Under the pieces are notes generated by a model. That model made no database searches. It was not told where the DNA came from and saw nothing but the letters and a program-made list of their open reading frames with translations. Below, piece after piece: positions 1 through 12,612 of a stretch of 64,000 bases of DNA (its first letter is position 1; each line of letters begins with the position of its first letter). The stretch lies in NCBI GenBank assembly GCA_027257055.1, contig JAPVLO010000232.1:5270001-5334000 (forward strand), in the 5' to 3' direction. The stretch comes from Cephalopachus bancanus (lineage: Eukaryota; Chordata; Mammalia; Primates; Tarsiidae). Made by a program: the position numbers and the translations under genes.

Positions 1-480
1 TTTAGTTTTTTTCATCTTTTCTGTCTTTGTGTCTCTTTTCATTTGTCAGTTGGTACATCTGTCTGTTTTCCCTCTTACTCTTCTCTCTCTCCACTTTCCT
101 CTCACGCAGCCTCCTTCTTTTTTTCATTCTTTTCTTTCTCTTACCTCATTTCACTCTCAGGGAGCAAACTTATACCCCCACTACATGGACAGATTGTAAG
201 GCAGTGGAAAGTGGGTTCCAGGAGCCCCCAGACACCTGTCAGTGGATCCTGGGATCTGTAGATAGATCCTGAATCACAGCTACCCCCTCAATTAAATCTC
301 AAAAATGCAAAAAGTACAGCCCCCAACCCACAGTCCAGCTTCAGAATTGAAAAAATCCAGAGGATCCACATAAGGAAGAATAGGAGATTGAGCAAACAGA
401 AGCAAAAGCTACCCCCCATCCCTCAACAACAGACTTAAAGAAGAGGTAAAAATAAAAGGAGGGGAGGAAAATCTACACAA

Positions 481-1409
481 ATGAAGAAAAACCAAAAGAA
501 GAGTATGGATCTCACGCAGACCCGTGGGAGGTCAGACACTGAGAATACAGACTTCAGAATGCAAACAATGAAGCACCTCCAGAATGACCAGTCTGAAGTC
601 ACAAATCCAGATATCAAGACAAAGAAAGAATAAATAGAATTTGGAAGAGACAAGAGGAAAGAATGAAGGAGACAATAACTGAGATAACAGTAATAAAGAA
701 TACAATGAATGAAATAAATAACAAACTGATAAGCATGGAAAGCAGAATTAGCCAAGCAGAAGAAAGACCAAAATATTTGGGGACCAAAATATGGAACTAA
801 TCCACACTGTCAAAAACATAGAAAAGAAGCTTTAAAAGACAGAACAAAACCTTCAAGAGATGAGCGATTATTTCAAAACGCCATACCTAAGAGTAATTGG
901 ACTTCCTGAGGCAGAGAGACAGAGACCACCCTGGAACAAACATTCCATGAAATTATCTAAGAAAACTTCCCTCATCTCATCAAACACAAGAGATTTAGAG
1001 GACCCCTGCGAGGCAACAAATGAGAAGACCAACTCCTAGACACATAGTAATTTGCCTACACAAAGTAGGTATAAAAGGTAGTGAGAGAAAAATGTCAGAC
1101 TACCTACCAGGGAAGACCAATTAGAATAGCAGCAGATTTATCTATGGAAATCTTGAGACTAGGTGAACTTGGAGCCCAATCTTCAAAATTCTCAAAAATA
1201 AACAATTTCAACCAAGAATTACCTACCCAGCTAAGCTAAGCTTCATCAGTGATGAAGAATTAAGATCCTTCCCAGATATTCAATTCCTAAGAGTTCATGC
1301 TGCCTCCAGACCACCTCTACAAGAAACACTTAAGAAAGTATTAAACACAGAAGAAAGGGAAAAAAAAAGAACAGCAACACCCTTCACAAGAATGCAGGAA
1401 AAAGATTGA
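481..1409 (+). pseudogene. L1-A ORF1 remnant
   Basis: ORF1 encodes the trimeric RNA-binding chaperone of LINE-1. The start codon context and the opening residues match the intact ORF1 at 20912. The body can be followed by DNA similarity through the coiled-coil and RRM regions, but no frame stays open. In-frame stops and small indels occur from about 630 onward, and the natural TGA lies at 1407-1409. This is a dead copy. Confidence 0.85.
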
Positions 1410-3661
1410 AAACACACATGAATCAACCCAAAAATCAGAAGAAATACAACAAACAGCAGCAACAACAAACTCTATAAGACCCTCATGACAGGGAAAACTC
1501 ACATTTCAATAATTAGCCTGAATGTTAATGGACTAAATGCACCACTGAAAAGACATAGAATGGTAAAATGGGAAAATATCACAAGGTAACAATATATTGT
1601 CCCCAAGAGACTCATCACACCAGAAAGGACACTCACAGACTCAAAGTAAGAGGATGGGAAACAAAATTCTGGTGAACGGAACACAAAAGAAAGCAGGAGT
1701 CACAATATCAGACAAAATACCCTTTAAGCTATCAAAAATTATAAAAGATACAGAAGGTCATTACATACTGATAAAAGGTTCAATCCATCAACAAGAAATA
1801 TCCATCCTAAACATATATGCACCCATAATAGGAGCACCAATATTCATCAGGCAAATTCTAGGTAAACTTAAAAAGATTATCATAGCTGGGGACTTAACAT
1901 TATCATAGCTGGGGACTTAAATACCCCACTCACAACGCTAGACAGATCATCAAGACAAAAAATCAACAAGGAGATTCAGAACTTCAATGCAATGCTTGAC
2001 CAAATGGACTTAATTGATACCTACAGAACACACCACCCAACAACCACGGAATATACATTCTACTCATCACCACATGGGATGTACTCTAATTGACCACATC
2101 CTCAGTCATAAATCAAGCCTAAACAAATTTCACAAGATTGAAATTCTGCACTTTCTCAGAACACAGTGGAATAAAAATAAATATTGACACCAACAAAGTT
2201 TCCCCAAAACCTACAAAGATATGAACACTAAACAGCATGATGCTAAACAGCTCCTGGGTCAACATGGAAATCGAAACAGAGATTAAAAGATAGCTGGAGA
2301 CAAATGAAAATGAAGAAACATCTTACCAAAACCTCTGGGATTCCATGAAAGCAGTAGTAAGAGGGGAATTCATATATCTACAAACACACATGAAGAAAAT
2401 GGAAAGATAGCAAGTTAACCGCATAACAAATCACCTAAGGAAGCTGGAAAAGCAAGACCACCAAAACCCTAACTTCAGCAGAAGAATCCAGATCACCAAA
2501 ATAAAAGCCAAAATTCGGGACATAGAGGACAGAAAGATAATACAAAAAATCAGCAAAACAAAAAGTTGGTTCTTTGAAAGGAAAAACAAGATTGATGGTC
2601 CCCTAGCTAGACTACCGAGAAAAAGCCCAAATAAACACAATCAGAAATGCAAAAGATCAAGTCATAACTAACCCCGAATAAATACAAAAGATTATCAGAC
2701 TACTATGTACACTTATATGGAAACAAACTTGAAAACCTAAAGGAAATGGAGGACTTTCTGACATCACACAACCTCCCCAAGTTGAAACAAGAAGAAATCG
2801 AGACCCTAAATAGACCAATAACAATCCAGGAAATTGACTATGTCATAAGAAAACTTCCAAAAAAAAGCCCTGGACCAGCAGAATTCTACAAAAAATACAA
2901 AGAAGAACTGATACCTATCCTACTGAAAGTATTCCAGGCAATCAAGAAAGATGGACCTCTCCCCAAATCATTTTATGAAGCTAACATCACATTGATACCC
3001 AAACCAGGTAAAGATCCAACAAAGAAAGAGACTACAGGCCAATATCCTTGTTGAACATAGATGCTAAAATTCTCAACAAGATCTTTGCAAATTGGATTCA
3101 ACAACACATCTCAAAAGTCATCCACCACGACCAGGTAGGCTTCATCCCCGGGATGCAGAGCTGGTTGAACATTAGTAAAGGTAATTAATTATATCAGCAG
3201 ATGTAAAAACAAAAGTCACATGATTATATAATTAGACATAGAACAGCTTTTGACCAAATCTAGCACTCCTTCTTGATAAAAACCGTCGAACATCTAGGCA
3301 TAGATGGAACATACCTCAAAATAGTAAGAGCTATCTATGAGAAACCCACAGCCAGCATACTGCTAAACAGACAGAAATGGGAACCATTTCCCCTGAAAAC
3401 CGGAACAAGACAAGGATACCCACTCTCACCTCTCCTTTTCAATATAGTTTTGGAAGTCCTAGCTAGAGAAATCAGACAAAAGAAGAAGATCGGGGTATTC
3501 AAATAGGAAACGAGAAAGTCAACTTATCCCTCTTTGGAGACGACATGATATTCTATACCTTGAAAACCTAAGAGAATCTGTCAAAAACCTCCTTACACTG
3601 ATAAAGTACTTTGGCAAAGTCTCAGGGTATAAAATAAATGTGCAAAAGACAATCGCATTTC

Positions 3662-3809
3662 TTTTTTCTTTTTTTTTTTTGAGTTGCAGTCTCACTCCGT
3701 CGCCCAGACTGGAGTGCAGTGGCACACTCCCGGCTACCACAGCCTTGACTTGCTGGGCTCCAGCGATCCTTCCGCCTCACCCTTCCAAGTAGCTGGAACT
3801 ACAGGTGTG
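3662..3809 (-). mobile_element. 5'-truncated Alu (right arm only) inside L1-A
   Basis: A T-run followed by the reverse complement of an Alu right arm interrupts the L1-A reverse-transcriptase region. L1 sequence resumes at about 3810. The piece has the GAGTT(G)GAGTCTC-type end of the lineage-specific family and lacks the whole left arm. Confidence 0.85.
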
Positions 3810-3811
3810 TG

Positions 3812-4029
3812 CTCTATACACCAATAATAAACAAACAGAAACCCAAATAAAAAGCGCAGTTCCATTCACCATAGCCACACAAAAAATGAAATACCGTGGC
3901 ATCTTCCTAGACACTTGTATTTCTATACACCAACAATAAACAAACAGAAACCCAAATTAAAAAGCACAATCCCATTCATAATAGCCAGAAAAAAAATCAA
4001 ATACCTTGGCATCTTCCTAACCAGAGATG
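3812..4029 (+). repeat. 109-bp tandem duplication within L1-A
   Basis: The motif ACAAACAGAA occurs at 3831 and again at 3940, with the surrounding ORF2 sequence repeated at the same offset of 109 bp. The two units differ by several substitutions, so the duplication is old. It lies directly beside the truncated Alu. Confidence 0.85.
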
Positions 4030-5724
4030 TGAAAGATCTTTACAATGAAAACTACACAATACTGCTCAAAGAAATCAGAGATGACACAAACAAATGGAAA
4101 ATGTTTCATGTTCATGAATTGGAATAATCAACATTGTTAAGATGTCCATCCTACCCAAGGCAATTTACTGATTTAATGCAATACCCATTAAATTACCAGC
4201 AGCATTCTTCTCAGAACTAGGAGCTACAATACAGGAATTCATATGGAGACATAAACGACCATGAATCACCAAAACAATCCTCAGCAAAAAAAAAAAAAGC
4301 AGGTAGTATCACACTCTCAAACTTTAAACTCTATTATAAAGCTACAATAATCAAGATAGCCTGGTATTGGCACAAGAACAGGCATATAAACCAGTGGAAC
4401 AGGATAGAGACTCCAGAAGCAAAACCTCAGTTTCTCAACCAACTCATCTTTGACAAAGCCTCCACCACCAACTGGGGAGAGGAGAACCTATTCAGCAAAT
4501 GGTGCTGGGAAAACTGGCTGACCACATGCAGAAGATTAAAACAAGGTCCCTACCTATCAGCATACACAAAGATCAACTCTAAATGGATCAACAAGCTACA
4601 TGTGAAACCTCAAACTATAAGAACCTTAGAAAATACAGAAGACACCCTTATGGAAATTGGAACTGGCAGTCAATTTCTGGTCAAAACCCCAAGTGCCTAT
4701 GCTAAAAGAGATAAGATAGAACAAGGGGGACCTCATCAAACTGACAAGCTTCTGCAAAGCCAAAGGAACCATCAAGAGAGTGAGAGATGGCCAACAGCCT
4801 GGGAATAAATATTTGCCAACTGTGTGTCTGACAAAGGCCTAACATCTAGGATCTACAAGGAAGTCACACATGCTGAAAAGACAAAAACAAACAGCCCCAT
4901 TACAAAGTGGGCAAAAGATATGAATAGATACTTCACGAAAGAAGACATACAAACAGCCAACAGATACATGAAAAAATGCTCAGCCTCACTAGTCATCAAA
5001 GAAATGAAAATTTACACTGAGATACCACCTAACTCTAGTCAGGATGGCTATCATCAATAACTCAAAAATAACAGATGCTGGAGAGGATGCAGTAAAAAGG
5101 GAAAACTTCTGCACTGTTTGTGGGAGTGTAAACTAGTACAACCTCTGTGGAAAACAGTGTGATGATTCCTAAAAGATCTAAAAATTGACCTTCCATATGA
5201 CCCCACAACCCCACTACTGGGATTATACCTGGAAGAACTCAAATCACTCTATAAAAATATACCTGCACATGTATGTTTATCACAGCATTGTTCACAATAG
5301 CAAAAACATGGAACCAACCGTGCTGCCATCAAAAGAGGACTGGATAAAAAAAAATATGGGACATATACACTATGGAATATTATGCAACCATAAAGAAGTA
5401 CAAAGTTATGAACTTCACAGCAACCTGGATGAACTTAGAGTCTATAATATTGGATGATCTTTCACAGAAACAAAGAACTGAGTATCACATGTTCTCACTT
5501 ATAAGCAGACCTTGAACAATTATCATAATACTATAAGACAAGGATTGGCAGTAGCAGGAAACTGCCAGGAGGCGGTGGGGAAGTGGGATTGGCAGTAGTG
5601 GGAGTCTGCCTGGGGAAGAGGGGGCAGCATACCTCATCAACAAGGGTACTTGTATAATGAACATTTGTATACTAACCCTGAATTGTACCCCACATCTTTA
5701 AAATTAAAAGTTAAAAAAAGAACC

Positions 5725-8160
5725 TACAAAAAAGAAGAGAAAAAAAACCCAAACAAGCAGAAGGAAGATAATAATAAAAATAAGAGCAGAAATTAGTAAA
5801 ATTGAAAACAGAAAAATCAGTGAAACCATGGCTATTTGGAAAGATCAATAAAACTGACAAACCTCTATCAAGACTGACAAATAAATAGACACAAATTACT
5901 AACATGTGGAATAAAATGGAATATTGCTAAAGATCCTGAGGACATCAAAAAAGACAGTAGAAAACACTAGAAACACATACATTTGACAACTTACAGAAAA
6001 TGAATTATTTCCTCAAAAACACACAGACTACTGCAACTCACTCAATATGAAATAGATATTTGAATATCTTCATAGCTATTAAGGACATTGAACTCATAAC
6101 TTTAAGATTGTCAAGAAAGAAATCTCCTGGCCCAGGTGGTTTCCACAAGAGAACTTTACTAAACATTTAAGGAAGTAACACCAGTTCTATACAATTACCT
6201 CCAGAAAAGAAAAGAGTCTTCAGTTCATTGCTACTATGAGCCTGATATCAAAGCCGGAGGTAGACAGAACTCAAAAGAAACACAGAATAAGATCCTTCAT
6301 TAATATGGATTCAAATATCTAAATCAAATAAAATGTTAGCAAATATAATTCAGCTCTAAATAAAAATAATTATACACCATTACCAAGTATGTGTTTCAGG
6401 AATTCAAGGTTGGGTTAATATTTGAAAATCAATTGATGAAATCTCCCATAGTAGCAGGTTGAATAAGAAAAAGCATATAATCATTAATTAAAGGCACAAA
6501 AGCACTTGACAAAATTCAACACCATTCATGATGAAAAATTATTAGGAGAAAATATGAATAGCTGGACACTCACTCTTTCACTCAGTTACAAGACAGCACT
6601 GTCTTAATTGCTATAGCTATGAAAAATTTACTGAAATCGGATAGACTGGTTCCTCCTACTTTATCCTTCCTTTTCCAAATAGTTTTTGCCATTTTAGTGC
6701 CTTTGCATATGCATTTTACAATAATCTTGTCTATATTTATAAAAAATATTGCTGGGATTTTGGTAGGAATTGTACTGATTCTTCAATACAATAGTGAAAC
6801 GTAGTAGAAAACTAAGAAATAGATCCACACAAATATGCTCAACAAATTTTGACAAAAATGCAAAAGCAATTTACTAGAGAAAGGAGAACCTTTTCAGCAA
6901 ATAGCGTTGAGATATTTACACATTCATAGACAAAAAGAAAAAAGAAAAGAAAAGAAACTTGACTTAACTCACATCTGATACAAAAATTAACTTAAAACGG
7001 ATCATGGACGTAAATGCACAATATAAAACTAAAACTTTTAGAAAAAATAGGAGGAAAACTTTGAGATCTAATGTTTGGCAGAGTTCTTAGACTTGACACC
7101 AAAAGCATGATTCATAAAAGGAAATATTAACAAATTGGACTTCATCAAAATAAAAATATTTGCTCTGTGAAAGACCCTTTTATGAGGCTAAAAAGACAAG
7201 CTACAAAATAGGAGAATATACTGGCAAACCAAATAAACAAAAGACCAGTAACTAGATAAAATAGCTCTTCAAATCCATAACAAGAAATTTTTAGAAAATG
7301 GGAAAAAGATATTAAGAGACATTTTACCAAGCAGAATATACAGAGGGCACAGAACCACATTAAAAAAATATTCAACATCATTAGCCATTAGAGAAACGCA
7401 AATTAAATCCACAACAAAATATCACCCATCAGAATGGTTAAAATAAAAAACAGTGACAATACCAAATGCCAGTGAGGATGCAGATAAACTGGTTCACTTA
7501 CATATTGCTGGTGGGATTGTAAAATGGAAGTCACTCTGAAAAACAGTTCAGCTGTTTCCTTAAAAACTAAATAGGTAACTACCTTATACACCAGCAATTG
7601 CTCTCCAGAGAAATGAGAATTTATATTCACACAAAAACCTATACACAAATGTTTATGCAGCTTTATTTGTAATAACCATAAACTGGAAACAATTCGTATG
7701 AACTTCAATGAAGGAATTATTAAACTGTGGTACATGCATGTTATGGTCTTAGCAATAAGGTTTCAGCTACTGATACACAAAACAACCTGGATGAATCTCC
7801 AGACAAGTATGTGGAGTAAAAAAAGCTGATCCCAAAGGTTATATACAGTAGGATTCCATTTACATAACATTCTTTATATCATGTTCTCGAAATAATAAAA
7901 CTTGGGTAACAGATTAATGGCTGCCAGGAATTAAGGAGGAGCTGGGGAAGGAGGGGAGCACCATAACCGGCAACATGAGGGTGCTGTTCTGCGTCTTGAC
8001 TACATCAATGCAAATATCCTGATTGTGATATTGTGTTTCTGCAAGGTGTTACATTTGAGGGAAACTGGGTGGAGAGTACAAGGAAGCTCTCTGTATTATG
8101 TCTTCCAAATGCATATAAGTTTCTAAGTATCTCAAAATTTAATAGTTTAATTAAAAATAT
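5725..8160 (+). mobile_element. Ancient L1M-type LINE fragment with an internal inverted segment
   Basis: Diverged L1 ORF2 to 3' end sequence, much older than L1-A. It begins mid-ORF2 (about 5730) right after the L1-A tail, so L1-A probably inserted into it and the rest lies left of the window. ORF2-like text can be followed to about 6600. The segment of about 6605-6790 reads as L1 on the opposite strand. Plus-strand L1 resumes at about 6790 and runs through the 'atattcaacatcattagccatt' type region near 7370 into a 3' end near 8160. No open frame of useful length remains. Confidence 0.8.
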
Positions 8161-8647
8161 TATTGAAAATCTATGATTAAAAATTGAATTCTAAAAAAAC
8201 CTGAGACTTTAATTGCCTACAATTAGTAATTTATAAAACCTCCATCTCTTGAGGAAAACTTCTCTCTCATATTTATCCTTTCACTGGTTATAGAAAAAAC
8301 TCATAGTATGTATACTGGATCTATTTAATAGAATAAACAGAATAGATTTTTAGAGAAAAGTAGAATTATAGAGACCATCTAATTCAACTAGGCTCAGAGT
8401 GGCTATTATATCAGGAAAGCTGGGATTGGGGCAGATATCCAAATAAATATATCTTACAGGCATTTAAAAATACAGAACTGAAGCAGTGCTGAAAAATCAT
8501 GGTCAGAGTTGAAGATTTAGAAATGACAGTAAAAGTCTTGAGGATGAACTCACCAAGAGGAAAAAATATGATTTATGCTGTGACAATAGTCCTAGGACTA
8601 CAAAGTACATGTTGGACAAAAACTTACATATTTCATTTCTTTTCTAG

Positions 8648-9008
8648 ACTTAAGCCAGCTACTTACATAAATATTAAAAAATACAGCCCATCTCGGATAC
8701 CATCCAGAAATCACTCTTTTATAATCAAAAGGAATCTTATGGCAACCTCTTCAGAATGGGTCCAGTCTATGCCACACCAATCACTTGAAAGTTTGTCACC
8801 TCTCAAAGGCCCCAAGAAGAAGAAGAAACATTCTCGAACATGGGCAATAAAGAATGAAGACACAAAACCTTTCAGCAGCAAGTGGGAGACTTCTTCAAGT
8901 TTTGAAATGGATGCAAATGTTATAAAAGATAAGCGTCTTCAAGCTGAAGAATCCAACCTGCAAAGCTCTAAGCATATAACTAGAAATAAAGATGAACCAA
9001 CCAAATAA
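8648..9008 (+). CDS. AGBL3: Probable terminal coding exon of AGBL3 (cytosolic carboxypeptidase 3)
   Basis: A polypyrimidine tract and AG at 8646-8647 give a good splice acceptor, and the frame after it stays open for 120 codons to a TAA at 9006-9008. The exon enters in phase 2. The encoded tail is basic and Ser/Thr-rich, with a run of five lysines (GPKKKKKHS) and no catalytic domain. AGBL3 is a tubulin deglutamylase (M14 carboxypeptidase) whose catalytic domain would be encoded upstream, outside this window; the C-terminal tail is poorly conserved in the family. The name rests mainly on synteny, since in human AGBL3 lies on the same strand immediately before TMEM140. I did not recognise the peptide itself. 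A poly(A) signal lies 547 nt after the stop. Confidence 0.5.
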
Positions 9009-9554
9009 GAATGATGGACAACCCACCTTCCACCTGGAGTTCCAAAGGAACAGTTAATCTATCTTTATGCTGCTCTGAAAAATACCAAATACTGGCATAG
9101 TAAAAAGAAAAAAAGGAAAGCCCTTTCCCTTCCCTAACCCTCCCTCTGAACATGCAAATGCTTGTACTAAATTACAAATTCTAGATAGCCCATCTTCTTT
9201 AATGGGAATATCTTTCAGAGATATACAAAGAAATCTAGAGAAAATATTTTTAAAATTAAAACACTTAGATATTTATATTTAATTTTTGTCAACATGGAAA
9301 AAAATCTCCAAACTTCTGATTTATCCCAAAATAACTTATGCATACAACATCATAAAACTAAAAACCCAAGGAAGGAATGACATATTCTGTGTCACTGATT
9401 CTAACCTCCCTGCTAGGGACTTTAACAAATCAGTCAACAAACATCATTTTCCAAACTTCCCATATATTTTTGGTGTGCTAGGAACCATTGCTGATATAAA
9501 AGACATTCCTCTTAACTAGAAGATTAACATATAATTGCACCAAAAAAATACATG

Positions 9555-9560
9555 AATAAA
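9555..9560 (+). terminator. AATAAA poly(A) signal, candidate 3' end of the AGBL3-like gene
   Basis: A canonical hexamer lies about 550 nt downstream of the stop at 9008, in non-repeat sequence, at a distance reasonable for a 3' UTR. Confidence 0.45.
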
Positions 9561-10154
9561 AATGATTACAGAAAAAGATCGTACATAGTAAAGTGTTAAG
9601 TTGTGCACTTAACAACAATTAGATTAAATACTATATTTTAAAAGGTGCTAATTGTACAGAGCAAAAGTATGGCACAAAATGGCACCAAATGCATAGACTA
9701 AGTTTTAAAATAGTCATTTTATTTCTCAAAATTTAGCAAATATGCAAAAGATTAGATGTACAGTTTCCTTTAAAGTGAATGGGTATACATCTCCAGTCAT
9801 GGATTCATGCAGACACTGGAACAAGTTTAGACCTCACAGTTTGTCGTGGATAAGGGGATGAACACTGGGAGAAATACCTGAAGGACTTGTGGGGAAACAG
9901 TCAAAATGGATGTGGTAAGTGAGAAAACAGAGTCCTAGATCAAGAGGGGCATCTGTTATTGGATGAGGCTAAACAGAAAGAAGTCAGGTGGGTGAGGTGC
10001 ATTAAACATAGGGTTACAGTCTCATTACAGAAGGTGGAACTAGGAAGATCTGAGTTGGGTGGTCTATTCTAAACAATATTTTTAGCAATTGAAGAGTATC
10101 AAGGAAAGCCTATTGCAATGTTAAAAGAGTAATTATTATGAGCTATTTTATTTC

Positions 10155-10312
10155 ATTTTAAATTTATTTATTTTTATTTATTTATTTTTGGTAGAGATGT
10201 CTTGTTATGTTGCCCAGGCTGATCTCGAATTACTGGGTTCAAGCGATCCTCCCCCTCAGGCTCCTGAAGTGCTGGGATTACAGGCGTGAGCCACTGTGTC
10301 CAGCAGCTATTG
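10155..10312 (-). mobile_element. Old Alu/FLAM-type fragment
   Basis: ATTT-rich tail followed by the reverse complement of an old Alu arm (GTTGCCCAGGCTGATCTCGA, then the GTGCTGGGATTACAGGCGTG core). It has the ancestral GGCGTGAGCC form, not the shortened form of the young family in this window. Confidence 0.8.
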
Positions 10313-10799
10313 TTTCAAAGAACCTTGACCACAGATGTCCTCAGGAGTCTTTAACCTCTCGTGGGAAATAGCTATCTTCTGAATAAATTAGATTGTGAGT
10401 TGGAGGCAAGTATCCTGGCCCTCAGAGGGTCCCTCAACTTTTTAGCCCCAAATTCAAATCCTCTGTGATTCTCTGGGGCAAAAGCAGAAGTCTCCTTCCA
10501 CTTGAGATGCTCTCAGCCAGATAGGTGCTTGGAAAAGTAGGAGGATAATGTTCTGGATCATAACATTTATTGTAGCAAACATTACAATGGAATAAGCGCT
10601 CTCAAAATTCAGTTTTCCCTTATCCTCATAGATCAGAACAAAAGTCTAAGCTCTGGGAAAATCTTGATTTTCAAGTCAGTGAAATATCATGTGAACCCTC
10701 AGTTGTCTGAGTTTAAAATTATAAATTCTGGAGTTTATTATCTTTGTGAATGGTCAAAACAAGGTGATAAACCAGTTTCCTGAAAGATTTAAGGGTACA

Positions 10800-11310
10800 C
10801 AAAGGAGCATAATTGTTCTACCCAAAAGATACCTGCATTCATATGTTTGTTACAGCACTATTTACAATAGCAAAAATATGGAAACAACCTAAGTGTTCAA
10901 CAGTGGTGGATGGGATAAAGAAAATGTGGTTCATGTACACCATGAAATACTTTGCAGCAATAATAAAAATAATGAAATCATATTTTTTGCAGCAACATGA
11001 ATGCAGCCAGAGGCCAGCATTCTAAATATCACAGAAACAGAAAAGTGAATATGGCATTGTTCTCAATTATAAGTATGAGCTAAATGTGGGACACACACAG
11101 CCATAAGAATGGGAACAACATGCACTGGGGACTACTAAAGAGGAAAGGGAGGGAGGATAAGGACTGAGAAACCACCCATTGGGTACCATGCTCACCACTT
11201 GAGAGACAGGCTCAATAGAAGCCCAAACCTCACCATCATGTGATACAGCTACCAAACCTGCATGTGTACCCCTTGAATGTAAAATAAAATAAAATAAAAA
11301 TAAAGGTATA
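10800..11310 (+). mobile_element. L1 3' end fragment (L1PB-like)
   Basis: The end of ORF2 (GGAAACAACCTAAGTGTTCA region) is followed by a 3' UTR with 'cctgcatgtgtacccc' and an (AAAAT)n tail at 11281-11303. This 3' UTR resembles anthropoid-shared L1P elements and differs from L1-A, L1-B and L1-C. Confidence 0.85.
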
Positions 11311-11479
11311 CGGGTGCAGAGATATTGCTTAAACAATTTCACCTTGATCTTCACTCATAATTGCTCTCCTTGTATCTTATCATTTGGCATAAATATCATA
11401 TAAGATACTTTACCTAAAGTAGGAGGATCAGCAGGCCACTTCCCCACCCTGGATGTCATGCTCCAATACTTACTTTTAG

Positions 11480-11635
11480 TTTTCTGAGCATGCCACATTC
11501 TTTCATAAAGGCCATTCATTTTCTCTATCCAGCATACTCTTCACCCAGTGGTACATCTGGCAAGTTCTTACTCCCTTAAGATTCAATTCAAGTGTTACCT
11601 TCTCTGACAAACCTTACATAGATCCTTCTAGGAAT
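11480..11635 (+). repeat. L2 3' end fragment
   Basis: Diverged match to the L2 text 'catttgcacatgctgttccc ... tcaaatgtcaccttctc'. The clearest part is 'attcaagtgttaccttctct' near 11585. Assigned from memory of the consensus. Confidence 0.6.
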
Positions 11636-12264
11636 TTAAAACAACTATGATTAATATGCTGAGAGTTATCATGGGAAAAGTGGACAATATGCAAGAAGAG
11701 ATGGGCAATATGAACAGAGAGCTAGAAATTCTAGGAAACAAAAGGAAATGCTAGGAATCAAAAACATGTAACAGAATGAATGGTGAGCTTTTCAATAGAT
11801 TGGACACACAGAAGAAAGAGTCATTAACCTTGAAGCAATGTCAATAGAAACAGAAAACAAATGCAAAGAGGAAAAAGAATAAAAAATATAGAATATCGAA
11901 GAACTACAGGACAATTACAAGAGGTATAATATATATGTAATGGGCACACCAGAAATAAAAGGAGAAAAGAGAACAGAAAAAATATTTGAAACAATAATGA
12001 TGGAAAGTTTCCCAAAATTAATGACACCAAATCATAAGTCACAGAACACCAAGAAGGATAACTACCAAAAAATCTATACCTTAACCTATCATATTCAAAC
12101 TGGAGAAAATCAAAGACCAAGAAAAAATCTTGTAAGAAGCCAGAGGGAAAAAACACCTTATGTGTAGATGAGCAAGAATAAGAATTACATCAGACATCTA
12201 ATCAGCAACTATGCAAGAAAGAGGAGAATGGAGTGAAATATTTAGTGTTAAAAGAACCAGTGCC

Positions 12265-12612
12265 TTAGCTTGGCCTATGGTAACAAAATACTATAAACTG
12301 GATTGCTTAAACAACAGAAATATATCTCTCACAGTTCTGAGGTTACTGAGTCCAAGATTAAGATTCCAACAGATACAACATTTAGTGAGAGCACTCATCT
12401 TGGTTTACAGATGACCATTATCTTGTTGTATCCTCACAAGGCAGAGAATGATCATCTCCTTTATGTCTCTTGTCATGACAGCACAAATATCATTCATGAG
12501 GACTCCACCTTCATGACCTAACTTACCACTCAAAGATTCTATCTTCTAATACCACACTGGGAGTTAGGATAGCATCATATGAATTTGGAGGGACACAACA
12601 TCAGTCCATAAT
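12265..12612 (-). mobile_element. MLT1/MST-type MaLR LTR remnant
   Basis: The reverse complement carries the family text for the LTR 3' end (TTAAACAACAGAAATATATC on the + strand, followed by the 'cacagttctgaggttactga' region) and ends with 'gaatttggagggacacaaca' near 12580-12600. It is diverged and lacks internal coding sequence. It interrupts the ancient L1M. Confidence 0.7.

Larger units (their letters stand above)
1..5720 (+). mobile_element. L1-A: degraded lineage-specific LINE-1, 5' end outside the window
   Basis: The window opens inside an L1 5' UTR; the pyrimidine-rich stretch matches the 5' UTR of the copy at 14.4 kb. The ORF1 start lies at 481 (same MKKNQKK-type start as the intact copy at 20912) and its stop near 1409, but several frameshifts break it. 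ORF2 runs from about 1500 to 5456 in fragments. Recognisable pieces are an RNase-like endonuclease segment (1597-2300), the entry to reverse transcriptase (2746-3054), an RT segment with the [12 protein letters not shown] box (3273-3506) and the C-terminal region (4602-5457). The 3' UTR is short and ends at about 5720 in an A-rich tail. A truncated Alu (about 3662-3809) and a 109-bp tandem duplication lie in the RT region. It cannot encode working proteins. Confidence 0.93.
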
